A stretch of DNA of 64,000 nt from Serinus canaria (taxonomy: Eukaryota > Chordata > Aves > Passeriformes > Fringillidae): NCBI RefSeq assembly GCF_022539315.1, contig NC_066343.1, forward strand, positions 47,007,378-47,071,377. The letters are read 5' to 3'. Both the position numbers and the translations under genes were made by a program. Under the pieces are notes generated by a model. It did not search any database. It was not told the DNA's origin and saw nothing but the letters and a program-made list of their open reading frames with translations. Positions 13,901-25,765 of this stretch are shown one piece after another (position 1 is the first letter of the stretch; each line of letters starts with the position of its first letter).

Positions 13901-15104
13901 CCAATGCTAAGCAGAAACTGAGCAATTCCTGCAATGGGAATAGCAAGATGCAGGGCATATTTACCATCATCTCTAACCCCGGACTTTATAGCTCTCTTTT
14001 GTCAACATGTACAGTGATCTCGTAGGTTGCTTGTGTAAGAATGAGACAGAAGGACACAAGCAGATGTGCAGACAGACATATCTGTAAATCACTTTGTGCA
14101 TGTATATATAGATTATGGGCAGATACTAATTAGTTTTTAGAAAAAAACAAAAAATTGCGACTGTCCTTTGTTTATAAGTATCATTTATCTTACAGTAGTA
14201 CTGGTATGTCTCAGTGATTTTTTAAATTTCTTTTTTAAAAAGTAGATTAAAGAGATTACTGCTATTGCTTAACTGTTAAGAAAGTTTTTCCAGGACCTAC
14301 AGAGTGTTGCAGTACTCACCAATATTTGATGTGATTCTGACTTCAGATCAAGAAGGAAATAAGATCTGTTCAGTGAATTTTCTCATATAAATGTTATTAC
14401 TTCTTGTGTGAATATTGCAATTTTAAAACTATGTCTTAGAAGTTTTGCTGTATTATTTAGCTTCCTAAATGATCACTTTTTAGATAAATTTACTTACTTT
14501 GTGGGTTAAATACAAAGCTAAACCGAGTCATCCTGTTTGGTTCAGAAATTGCATACAGTTATTAACTTTGGAGCCAAATGAGTGAGTGAGCTGCACTCTG
14601 TGAGTAGAGAGGGAATATAGCTGGCAGCAATTAAAATGAATGTAACTGTCATTTTAAGGTGAAGTTCTTTAGCTAAGAGAATTGAGAAGCATTGGTGGTG
14701 AACTTCAGAATAAGAGATCATTAAGTCACAGACTTTTTTCTTAGAGCCTTTGTTTGCTGGCTTGGTTTTTTTGTTTATTTTTGGTTTTGTTTTTGGGGGT
14801 TTTTAGGGGTTTTTTTGGTGGTTTTTTTTTGTTTGTTTGTTTGTTTGTTCATTTGGTTTTTGTCCTGTATTTCTTGAAACTGTATTAAAGTGGCCACTGA
14901 GTACTCACTGACAAGCAATGTATGTTCCAAGTATTGCCACTTAAACATTTTCCCATATGGCTGGAATTTGTCTTGCTACATAAATTTGAGAAACGAACCT
15001 GTCTTTGGTGACTTGAATACCAACGGGCCCCTGTTCACGAACAGATTAGCTGAGGGATAGGTATTTGTAACAACATCTGTGACAGCTTTTGTTTCCTTTT
15101 ATAG
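10937..15104 (+). other. PTPRD: PTPRD intron splitting the Ig1 domain
   Basis: This 4168-bp phase-0 intron lies between the two halves of Ig1. The donor reads GAG|GTATTAG, a weaker match because it lacks the usual AAGT. The acceptor reads TTTTATAG at 15097-15104, after a T-rich tract. The intron is AT-rich, with a T/G-rich tract at 14750-14870 and no recognisable transposon. A stretch near 12793-12960 faintly recalls an old CR1 3' end but is too decayed to call. I see no RNA gene or extra exon. Confidence 0.9.
14750..14870 (+). repeat. T/G-rich tract ending in (GTTT)n
   Basis: Degenerate T/G sequence with runs such as GGGGGTTTTTAGGGG leads into a clean GTTT tetranucleotide array at 14831-14848. 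It lies about 235 bp before the Ig1 second-half acceptor but is separate from that acceptor's polypyrimidine tract. Confidence 0.8.
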
Positions 15105-15246
15105 GTAATAGAGTTTGATGATGGATCTGGATCAGTTCTCAGAATTCAGCCACTGCGCACACCCCGAGATGAAGCTATTTATGAGTGTGTGGCTTCCAAC
15201 AGTGTTGGCGAAATAAGTGTGTCCACGAGACTCACTGTTTTACGCG
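15105..15246 (+). CDS. PTPRD: PTPRD exon: C-terminal half of Ig-like domain 1
   Basis: This is the second half of the PTPRD Ig1 domain, 47 codons plus one base, reading [20 protein letters not shown], then [18 protein letters not shown], then VSTRLTVLR. It holds the second disulphide cysteine in the YEC motif (codon 15186-15188), which pairs with the cysteine of the preceding exon, and the 'DEAIYEC' F-strand signature of I-set Ig domains. The exon starts in phase 0 directly after the upstream exon's GAG. It ends in phase 1 with G|GTAAGT, a near-consensus donor. The split G would complete the Glu of the LREDQ linker into Ig2. As I recall the human protein, the sequence is identical except ASNNV, here ASNSV. 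Ig1 with Ig2 forms the surface for heparan sulphate and several postsynaptic ligands. Confidence 0.97.
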
Positions 15247-18200
15247 GTAAGTTCTTTCTAAACGTGACCAATTCACTTCATAGAGCTTAAAGTACTGCAT
15301 TGCTGCAAAGCAGAGGATCCTCTCTGGCAGAGGTAAATACAAAGTTCTTTACTGATGGACCTCGCTATGGTCCCAATGCTGTTCATTATAAACTTTAAAA
15401 AAAAATACTCAGCTGCTGTGTTTGTGACTTTTGACCATAAAATGGTAAAGTGGGAATGTAGGGAATGACAGAATAGACTGAAGAAAAAAGTGAAACAGGA
15501 GTGCCACACAACAGGTTATCAATTACTACTCAAGCCAACCGCTTTATGAATGCACTTGATTCCCATTTTAGTGCTGCCCTGGGTGCCTTAGCTTTGTTCA
15601 ATCAGCATTTACACAGAATTTGCTCAATTAACAGTGACCTTGAAAAGTTGCATGAACAGTTTTTAGATGAGGTTAAGCTAATGCAGATTTTCTCCCACAA
15701 GAAGCAATCATAAAAAAGGGGAGGCTTCTTCCACTTCAGATATATGTCACCTGAACTGTATTACTTCAATAAGAAGTTTTTAAAAATAGTATTCAGTTTT
15801 TTCAACTCTCTCAGGGGTGAGGATATTAATGTACTGCCAAGCCTGCTGTCCAGATAATACTCAGGGTAGAAAATACTGGTAGTCAAATGACCTGAACATT
15901 TTGTTTTGTCATCTGGAAATGAATAGACACTGAATTTGGAGACACTTCATGAAATACCACACTCTTCAGTTTGCAGGGCTGGCTTTATGGCTGAAAATTA
16001 CTGTCTTGTATTTTGATATTACATGGCATTACAAGGTTTGCAAAATTACTAGGTGCCTGTTTATAGGAATTGAAGATAATTAAACAGCTTTACAGAATTT
16101 AGAGGAAAATTTGTGGAATGTGTAATTACAGTATGTTTTTTTCCTGATCCTCTATCCCAAAGAAGATTTCTTTTTTCATGCTATTCTCCAAAATTCAATT
16201 TTTACTAGAAGAAAAAAGTTTCTATAATTTTATTAGCTATTTTAATCGTTGCAGAAATTTCTGACATTAGAGTTGGAGACAGCTAGCAACACTATGTGTA
16301 TATATATCAAAAATGAACCCTAAGGACATACATTTTTTTCCTTAGAGAAAGTCTGATGTAAGCAAACCATTTTAGTATTTAAAATTCTTACCTCTAATGC
16401 CATGTTTGTTCCTTATAATATCTTTTGAAAATTCTTCCCAGTCAAGCTAATGAAAACAGGAGAATTCATAGATTGATGTTTTAACAGCCCCATGGACCTG
16501 TTCTTAACTGCCTTATATAAGGTTTTTCCTTTATTAATTGATAGGAGGACTTTTTATGTACAGTTTCCACATTGTTGAAAATGAACATAAAATTACATTT
16601 TATATTCCATTAGAAATTTTACATACTAAAGGAGGATTGGGAGGAAGAGCAAGGAAAAGCAAAAGCAGTATGAAAACTCAGGTGGAAATAATATTCTTTG
16701 TATTCAGGTGGAAATAATAGTTTCTTGTAATGTGTGTACAAGACTGCTGGTCATGAAATGAGTATGAGTGTGTTTTGAAAGTGAGTGCTCTAAACTGGAG
16801 TTCTCATTTTGGCTTTTGTAGAGAAGCAACAGTCCTCTTATCTCTCTACCGAGAACCACAACAGTTGCAAAAGATGGAGGGGGCATCTGGACTGACTGTA
16901 AAATGTGGTCTGTTTCTTTACGAGTCCTATTGATTATTAATAATTTTTTGTAACAAATATGTAGCTTTGCTGCCTCTTTTTTGCTTGATAGTAAGAGCAA
17001 TAATAGTGTCTCAGTGCCTACTTCTGACAACACTAGTATTGCATCCTGTTTTAAAAGCAATAAATACATAATGATATGCATATGCAAATGACTAATGAAA
17101 AAATCTTATTGGTTATGAAGTTAAAATTCAAATAAATTTAAATTAAAATTATTTTTTCTAATTAAAACCACTGAAATATAAAGATTGAGAATTTTATCCA
17201 ACCATAATACATAGCGCTTTTGCAGCTGCAGAAATATATTTGCCCCAGGAGTAGATTTATGGATTTAATCTGAAACTGGGAACATACGAGAACTCATGAA
17301 CATACTGTGACTGTGGATTTAGATAAAGGGGTAATGTCATAGAAAGCAAGGAGCCTGCAGAGAAAAAGGCCATTATTAAGAAGTTTTGATGGGGTTAAAA
17401 TTTGAATTGCTAAAAATACAATGGTTTGCTGTATTACTTCCCAAGACATGGCATAATTCAGTGCTAAGGGCATTAGCCTGGAAGATAATTCTATTATTGC
17501 AAAGCCTCTACTTTGCAAACTTACACAGATCTTAACCTTGTACAGTCTGCAACAGTAGAAAGCTGTTGTTTTGGACAAACACTCCATTGATGATGCCTTT
17601 TTGGGAGAGAATGCCTCTGCCTCACATAGCTGCTGTAGGAATAAATATATACTATAGATGTCAACAGGACTTAACTAGATTTAATGAAACACAAGACAGA
17701 GTCGAGTGAGTTGGAGCTGTGGTTGCTTATGCTTTACTCATCCCTGTGGTATGTATGCAACTCTGGGTTATATAGGCAGAAGATGTCTATATTACTTTCA
17801 TATGTTCTTTCAATTGTTCTGCAATGGTTCTGTCACAGACCCAGCTTGTCATTTGTGCCTCTTGCAAGATGTCACTCAGAGGTGGAAGTCAGATTTCACT
17901 CACAATTCAGCCTACAAGTATTGCAACCCTAATATGGAATGTCAGTGAAATCAGGGTAATTCCAGGAGCAGAAGTGTCTACCTGCATTCATTTTACTTGA
18001 TTGGTCTCTCACAAATCCCAGCTTTGACTACTGCAGATAATTTATGAAGCACAGAACAGCAACATTTTTTCTGATATGTCTGTGTCTTTGCAGCTAAATT
18101 TGTCAGTTTTTCTCTGTGGCTGTATGGAGTAACTAGTTCCATGCATTACAGATGCTGCTGCCATATTTTGTTAGGTTCCTATACTATGACCAATTCTTAA

Positions 18201-18712
18201 TATTTGGGTCTCAAAGAACTATGAATGTAAATAAATTTTTAGCTTCTATGTCTCAGAAATTTACAGTGTGAGAAGGAAGAAGGGCAGAAAAGGCATCTAC
18301 AGTGGATAACATTTCAAGGCCTTACCAGAAACAAGATATTGGGTCCTTTTTTCTGTTACTAGAGTAAATCAGGGAACATTCCAGGCTAAACTTGCACTTG
18401 TTAGGCTGAATATTGTGAGAGTCTGGAAGAAGAATGAATGCCTGAGATAACTGGAAACTGCTTTTGGTTTTCTGTATATAAAGAAGCTGGCTGCTTTCCA
18501 TGACAGATTCACCCATATGAAAATGTTGAATTTGAAGGGAAACATGGCTTGAAAAGAGAAGTCTGAAAGTTGACTATTGGAGACAGGCCGACAAGAGGAG
18601 TCAATACAATTTATTTTGGAGGTTTTTGTTTTGAAAGTTTGTGCTGAGAGCCTTAAGAGTGGAAGAGTGCTTTTATTCTTTTATTTATTGATGATTAATA
18701 CACATGCCTTTC
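15247..18712. other. Intronic stretch without recognised genes
   Basis: AT-rich intron. It contains a 26-bp tandem duplication at 16679-16730. The longest reading frame (minus strand, 16704-17087, 127 codons) has no domain-like pattern and I treat it as chance. No transposon was recognised. Confidence 0.7.
16679..16730. repeat. 26-bp tandem duplication, two copies
   Basis: CAGGTGGAAATAATA occurs at 16679-16693 and again at 16705-16719. The following 11 bases are also similar, so the period is 26. This is a simple local duplication with a few later changes. Confidence 0.85.
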
Positions 18713-19303
18713 TAGCCAGGAATGTCAGTGTTGTCCTGGGGAGCGTTAGAAGGAGCATTGCCAGCAGGTTGAGGGAGGTGATCCTCCCCCTTCTCAGCCC
18801 TGGTGAGGCCACATCGGGAGTTCTGTGTCCACTTCTGGACTCCTCAGTAAAAGAGAGACATGGAACTCCTGGAGCAAGTCCAGCAAGGGTTTACAAAGGT
18901 AATGAGGGGACTTGAGCATCTCTTTTGTGAGGAAACACTTAAGGAAATGATGATGTTTAACCTGGAGAAGAGACAGCTGAGAGGGGATCTTATCAATGTC
19001 TGTAAGTAAGCACAAAGATTATGGACCAGTTATGCCAAGCAAAAGGACAAGAGGCATCAGGAAGAAAAACTGATGCACAGGAAGGTCCATCTGAATATTA
19101 AGAAGAACTGCTTTAGTGTGGAGGTAACTGTGCACTGCAGCAGATTTCCCAGAGAGATTGTGGACTGTCCCTCTCTGGGGATATTCAGGAACTGTCTGGA
19201 TGCAATCTTGTGCAATGTGAGCTCAGCTGACCATGTTTGAGCAGGAAGGTTAGACCAGATGATCCCCTGCTGTGCCTTTCAACCCTACCTGTATTGTGAT
19301 CCA
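18713..19303 (+). mobile_element. CR1 LINE, 3' part, 5'-truncated
   Basis: The order of blocks matches avian CR1 ORF2 end and 3' UTR. These are a 'tcctggggagcgttagaagg' block, 'ctggtgaggccacat', 'gagacatggaactcctggag', 'aacctggagaagagacagctgagaggggatcttatc', 'gaaggtccatctgaatatta' and 'ttagaccagatgatcccctgc' (each split here across the element). It ends near 'tattgtgatcc', a decayed form of the CR1 terminal short repeat. The reading frame over 18577-18915 is a remnant of the reverse-transcriptase C-terminus, with stops downstream. CR1 copies are usually 5'-truncated, as here. The element is dead. Confidence 0.9.
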
Positions 19304-22300
19304 TGTATAAGCAGTAAAAAGCAACAAGGTGTAGGATCTTCCTCCTCCCCAGACATCAGAGATGAAATAGCTTTCCTTTTGCTGTCCATTTGTTACGTTA
19401 AAGCCACCTAAATCTGTTTTTAGGTCTTGCAAATGGGGATATCAAGCATTTTTCCCTAGTTGTAGAACAAGAGTTCTAGTGTCATATATAAGTCTATAAA
19501 TTGTTCAGGAAGAAGGAATTCTAGTAAAGAATCCAGCAGCAATTCTATTCAGTTAATTTTCAGGAATCCCAGTTTTCATTTTTAAAAATATTTTTATGTG
19601 CGTTTCTTTATAAAGTTTTGTCAAGACCCTGAGGGCATGAAGAAGCCTTAGCTTCAACTGCTAGGTATATGAGTAAAGTACGGAATTGTGCAGGTTTTAC
19701 GTAAAAATGTAGAGCGCAATACATATATAGTCTAATGTCGCTCCTGTTTGCTCTATTTTTCCTATTGTCTGGAAAGTAAAGAGAGATATTACAACAGGGC
19801 ATTTATGCAGAAGGCAGTTTGTTTGTCTTGACCCACAATTTTCTCTTACTCTTGTTGATTATGGTAATACACTGCATTGGTGTGCCACAGGCAGTATATA
19901 AGCCTGAAAGAAGTAAAAATTCTGTGGAAAGTGTCTAGGGTGGTTGTTTCTTTTTATATTATTAGAAACTGATCGATTCAATGTCAAACATTCACTGCTG
20001 CATAAAGTTAAATTTAAAAAAATAGAGAAATATTTACTGTATAATGTATCCTTGTCCATTGAAACCCACAGATATTGAAGCAATTCTTCAATATCTTGAA
20101 GGATTCAAGATATTGAAGAAGGCTTCAGGAGTGCACAACATTTCCACATTAAAACAGAAAACAGCACCAAATCTAGACAAAAGCAACCAACCAAACAAAA
20201 AAGACTCCCAAACAATCCAAATCAGAGATGATAAATGCACAGTATTACAGCTTTTGTTTCTGCTGCTAGCAATAGATTCAGTGATAATAGAAGCTCATTT
20301 CTGTATTTTCACTCTACCTGGTAGTACTGAAATGAGAAGGAGCTATTATGAAGTAACCTGTCATCTGGGACAGCTATCTTAGAGGGCACAGAAATTAGAC
20401 AAATGGAGTGGCTGGGCTGTAGTGTTAGAAAATGTGCAGAGGGGATGTCTCTCATTTCTAGACAAATGGGAGGAAGGACTGTACATATTCTGGATATTAG
20501 CTTCACAGTAGGAGAAATTTTCTGTGTTTCAGCTGGAACTGTATAAATTATGTACACCAGTGTTTATCTGAAACTGTTTGCTGTGTAGTCACAGTGATTA
20601 ATGCCAGGTGCTTGCTAGTAGGACAGGCTTTTGAAAGTGAAATGAAGAGAAATAAAGGAACTGAGAAAATACCTGTGCATGAGCTTAATACACTGGAAAG
20701 ACATTTATCTCAATCATATATTGCATGATAAGACATTTGAAGAGCCAAAGGAGTATCATTCCACAAAATTTCCTGAACTTTGAGTGGTCATGCTATGTGT
20801 GTAGCACTTTGTGACCAGAGCTAGCATGTTCATTACAGTCCTATTTTTATTAAGCCTCTTTTTGAAGAGGAATGTTGTTCCTGCTGAGAAAATGCTACTT
20901 TACAGTTTATGTTGTAAAGCCTCTCCAGGTAGCTGTGCAGGGAGGATTAAGAATCTAAACGCCGCTGCTTAAAAATCACACAATAGGATTTTGTGAAATA
21001 GTGAAACAAAAGGAGAGGTGGCCAACACAACCCAGTACAACCCAGCCAATACAAGAGCAGGCAGATTTATTGGAATGGCTTATGAAATAGTACAGACTTA
21101 GAAATATTTGTTTGTAATGTTATAAACTAATTTTAACTATTTTCTTTGGGTATGCAAATATTATGTTTGGCAAATAAATATTAACCTTCCATGCAGTACA
21201 ATTTTAAATACTTAATAATTTACTGATCTTTATAAAGAAAAAGTGATGACATTTAACTAGTAGCCAGAAAAGGATACCAAAGAATAATGAAATACACATC
21301 TCATGTTCCATAGCTGAGTTCAAAGATACTTTATATTTCAGTTCTGTTAATTGCAAGCATGGACATGGCAGTGCTTTAGAAAGTACTGTGCCTTATAAAT
21401 TCTGAAACAAAAAATAAACATACATCACTGTAAATATGTGATTCAGGGTGTTGAGTTCAGTTTTTAGGTATATGCACTCGAGTGTGCTGATTTAAGAGGT
21501 GTTACTGTTGACTTTTGTGTAGTTCTTCAAAAACTATGTTGTAATAATTTAATATATATGAAAATCATTGAATAACTCCTGTAAGTATTGTAAGAGCTTT
21601 CTGGCAAGTGCCTCACCTAGTATTTTTTATGGTTAGTACTTTTTAAAATATTTCCACTCCTGTTTCTGAATGCAAAATTTATCAAATACATTGTTTTCAA
21701 TCAGGGAATCTTTTGGTTTCTTTTTTTCCAAAGTTTGAATTTTACAAATTTTCCCTTCTCTTGCACAACATTATGTTATAAATAACCGACTATAGTAATG
21801 AATTTAAAACCATACATGAGAAAGCTTTTTTCAAGATGTAGAGATGTCATTTTAGAAAATTAGTGAAACAGCAGTCCCAGATTTCTTAATTATCGTTGTA
21901 AATTCCTGTAGTCAAAACTTTCAGAGATCAGTTACTTTGGAAAATCAAGAGTAGGCTGATGGAAGATCTTTAAAGATGTAATAAGAAGGTATGTGTAGAT
22001 ACCAGATTTTTTTTGAGAAATCTCTCCTAAGTTTTTCCCTACATTTTTTTACAGGTGAAATGTAATTAATCTCTTTATCATCCTGCATATTCTTTTAAGA
22101 TGATTGATTGTTCATTTGTATTTGCTAGATCAGCTTACTTGGAGAAAGTTTTCCTGCTGCCGGTTACCACCTATCATGTCTTTGCAAAGGTCTATTTTAC
22201 CTACTTCTAATTCCCCATGAACTTCACATGCCACTGAATTTCATCTAGCCAGATTTCTGTTTCACATAAAATGCTGTGAAGTTACCCAGTTCAGTTTCAC

Positions 22301-24394
22301 ATATTTGGGCATAGGATTAATTTTATTTTATGAAATACTGGCAGTACTGCAAAATAATTTATGCATACCTTTTTATGGCAGTTTGATGTTCCTTAGAGAC
22401 AAACATAGTGTTCAAATCAGTAAAATGGCTAGACTATATTGTATTTGTAGTTACCGTGTATATCCATGAAAGAAAATAAACTTATGGATGATGATTCCTA
22501 AAAGGACATCTCACGGTTGTGATCTAAGAAGAGAAACTGAAATAATGCTAGGCAAAAGCAGAGCAGCTCTGTTTAGCTTGAAAGAGTTCTTCATTGACAG
22601 TTTTGGCTAAGAATGTACACCTGTTAAATAGTTTCAGACAACTAAGCTAAGACACTTTGGGACACTTTCAGCCAAGTGGCTAATTTTAGCATGACCCCCA
22701 TTTAGGTATTCCCATTCTGTTATCTAGTGACTGCAGATAGTATTATAGGCATTTTTCATAGCCACAGTGAGTATATGCTGGCTGCTTGCAAAATAAAAAT
22801 TAAGTCGTATTGAGCAGTTAGATTTTAAAACGTGGGGTTTTTTTTATCCTTTTTTTTCCCCACTCACTCACTGATACCTATGATGATTCAATCATTTTTC
22901 ACACATGGTCATCCTTACATCATCAGAAATCAGTCACAAGCAAATGATAGTAAGAACAATGGAAAAGGAAATATTAGGGGGTGGAGTAATATTTCCCCTA
23001 CCAGCAGAATCAGTATCGGGTGATGAAAGATCTGAACTAAAACATTGAATATCCTCATGTAAGAACCGTGACCTGCTAGATACAATAAGGAACCATTTTG
23101 ATGTGGTTCTTTAAAGACCCAAATAGAAGCAGCATATGGATGTGATATTAAAAATTATCTTTACAAGAAGAGGTGGAGCTTGTCTTTATTTTTTCCAGGC
23201 TAGCCATTTCTGTGAGCGCTCATGTCTTATCAAGTGTACAGTAAGGGTGACAGAAATGTTTGCTGAAATGTAGGATGTGTTTGACACGAGTGGACTGAGG
23301 TGACAGTAAGATTAAATACATTTTAATGTAATAAGTGCTAATCTTCAAATACAGAAAAATCCCAGTAAGAAAGCTTTTTCACATATGTATGAAAAAGTAA
23401 TTTAGAAATTAGAGAAAGCTTATGTAATACTTTGGCTTGCTTAGCCTGGCAATAGGTATTTAAATAGTATTCATTACTGTAATTCCTAAGGTTTCAAGGA
23501 TTTGACATAGGAATCAAAAAATTAAGTGAAGAACACATACTAAAGTATTCAAAGTATTTTTGGCAAACATACAGACATCAAAAGGAAGATGAAATTCAAC
23601 AGACCTCGACAAAACGAAAATATTCCGCTTATTAGAACTAGAAATGAAGCAGTTCTGAAGCAGTGACTTTCAGTTGATTCCACAAAGGAAAGGAGGCTTT
23701 GTTGCATTAGTGTGGCAGGAGGTTGAAAGAACTGTGATTTAAGTGGCTCTACTGGGAGGGAGAACCTTAAAAATACTCAAAGGCTTACATAGGATATAAA
23801 ATCCTGGTATAATGTATATAACGTCAACTATTTTCAGTGCTTGGTTTAAACTGATGTAAAGTGCTGCACCTGGCTTACTACTGTTCTATTTAACTTCATA
23901 GCTAGATGCAGTTCTTGATACTGGTTCAGCAGAAAATTAAATTTCTTCCCTTACAAATGAATAAAACATGCAAAATTGTGTCTTATGTCCATAGAGATTT
24001 AAACTATTATATTTAAATGATTTACCGTAACAAAGAATATACTGTGAGGTAAGATGTTAGTAATAGTAGCATTTTAGCACTTTTGCATATTTTGAATGCA
24101 TCTTGTGACCTACCATATCAGTGCGTGCTTAATATGACAACAGCAAAACAGAATAATGAAGAAATTCTTCAAGTGGAAACACTTCAGCGAACTTTTCAGT
24201 CAAATACAGTCAAAAAGCAAAAGCACTGATTAGAGCCAGGTGTTTCATTAGGGTGTTTAGTGCACCTGAATCTTGGCTTGTGACCCAGGTCTTTTGTGAC
24301 ATTTACATATGTCAGGGTATATGAACAATGAATATGCAACCATTGTTATTACCGGAACTATTTTTATTATTGTTATTGCATGACCCCTTCGCAT
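19304..24394. other. Intronic stretch with a strong hairpin, otherwise featureless
   Basis: AT-rich intron between two CR1 copies. The only structure I can support is the alternating inverted repeat at 20071-20128. Reading frames up to 112 codons (20044-20382) have no recognisable domain. A short direct repeat (ACAACCCAG twice) lies near 21025-21050. No RNA gene was recognised. Confidence 0.7.
20071..20128. repeat. Alternating triple inverted repeat forming a 17-bp perfect hairpin
   Basis: GATATTGAAG occurs at 20071-20080, its reverse complement CTTCAATATC at 20087-20096, and GATATTGAAG again at 20109-20118. The best fold pairs 20084-20100 with 20104-20120, 17 perfect base pairs around a 3-base loop. 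After a small asymmetric bulge, TGAAGC (20076-20081) pairs with GCTTCA (20122-20127). The first two copies can also pair with each other around a 6-base loop, so two hairpins compete. This could arise by template switching during replication. Confidence 0.9.
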
Positions 24395-25765
24395 TATGCG
24401 CCAAAGATCCTGGGAGTCTGAAAACGTCCCTGCTGACTGGAAACTAGCCAGTATTATTCAATTTACATGAAGGGTGTGCAGGAAGACCCAGGAAACTACA
24501 AATGATAGTTCTAGCCTCAGTTCCTGGAGAAAATTATACTGAGTACTTCTGACAGGCATTTAAAGAAAGTGCAATTAACATTGGTTCACAAAGGTGATTC
24601 ACAAAGGCCGTGTTTACCTAATTCAATATCCATCTATGATGTCCTCCAAGTAAATAAAGAGAAGGTGGTGGATGGGACCATTCTGGGTTTTAGTAAGGCT
24701 GTCCCTCACAGCATCTTTCCGTAAAAAGTTGTCCAGCTGTGGGATGAGAGGGTTCACAATGCTGTGAGTGAAGAACTGGCTGGATGTCAGGGCTGAAAGT
24801 GGGGCTATATCTGGCTGGCAGCCACTTATCAGGGGTGTTCGTCATAGATCTGTTTTAGGTTCAGTCCTCTTCAAAGCATTTATTCATTATCTGTATATAG
24901 AAGAATGCACCGTCTTGTATCAGTAGGTTTGCTGGTTGATACAAAACTGGGAGTTGCTGTTGACTCTGACAGAGTGATCTTGCAGACTTTTCTAGATGGA
25001 CTAAAACACTAGACAAAGATTACTGAGACAGAATTTAAGTTCATATGCCAAATTCTTCACCTAGAGCACAAGATCACACTGGGGGAGGTGTGACTGAATA
25101 CCAGCTTTTCAGACAGGGATCTGGGGCTGTTGGTTGATGTTGAGCTCAATCTTGAGTCAACGCTGTCAGCCAGGAGGGCAGTCTGCATCCTGGGCTGCAT
25201 CAGACACAGCATCCCCAGCCAGTCCAAAGAGGTGACTGTCCCACTGTGCTCTGCATTAGTGTGGCCTCACCCCGAGTGCTGGGTACAGTGCTGGGCCCCA
25301 CAATTTATAAAATATATTAAGGTCCTTGAATACGTTCAGAGCACAGCAACAAAACTGGGGAAAGGACTTAAAGCCTTGTCTTCTGAGGAGCAGCCAAGGA
25401 CTCTGGGCTGCCATAGTTTAAGGAAAAGGAGGCTAAGCCCATGCTGCTCTCTGCAGCTTTCCAAGGTGGGAAAGCAAGAGGGAGATGTGGATGTGTTTCT
25501 AATATCTAGTGATGAGATGCATGGGAATGGTTATAAGTGGCATCAAAGGAGACGCAGGCTGAACCTGAACCTCAGAAAGTATTTCTTTAACAAGACAGTG
25601 GAACAGGCTTCCTAGAGAGGGTCCTGAAGCCTGGCAGTGTTTATGAGACATTTGGATAAGGCCATTAATTCTTTCTGAAACTTTCAATCAGCCCTGAAGT
25701 GGTTGGGCAGTTGGATCTTTGGTCATCACGTCCAAATGAAATATTTTATTCTATTCTTAATTATA
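24395..25765 (+). mobile_element. CR1 LINE, 3' third of ORF2 plus 3' UTR
   Basis: The + strand reads like avian CR1 from mid reverse transcriptase to the 3' end. Blocks include 'actggaaactagccagt', 'aggaagacccaggaaactac', 'gttttagtaaggctgtccct', 'aagaactggctggatgtcag', 'tttgctggttgatacaaaac' (the FADD box region) and 'cagccctgaagtggttgg'. It ends in TTCTATTC at about 25756. The frame at 25130-25615 (161 codons) is the decayed C-terminus, with the ARRAVCILGCIRHSIPSQ and PHPECWVQCWAPQF patterns typical of CR1. At the FADD box (about 24929-24952) a shifted frame gives F-A-G-stop, so no active enzyme is made. It is 5'-truncated. Confidence 0.92.

Noticed and set aside
20071..20128. MicroRNA precursor
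   Set aside because: The 3-base loop and perfect short stem do not look like a typical precursor, and no known microRNA seed was recognised. It is kept as a structural finding only.
25130..25615. 161-codon frame
   Set aside because: This is the C-terminal remnant of CR1 reverse transcriptase, not a host gene.
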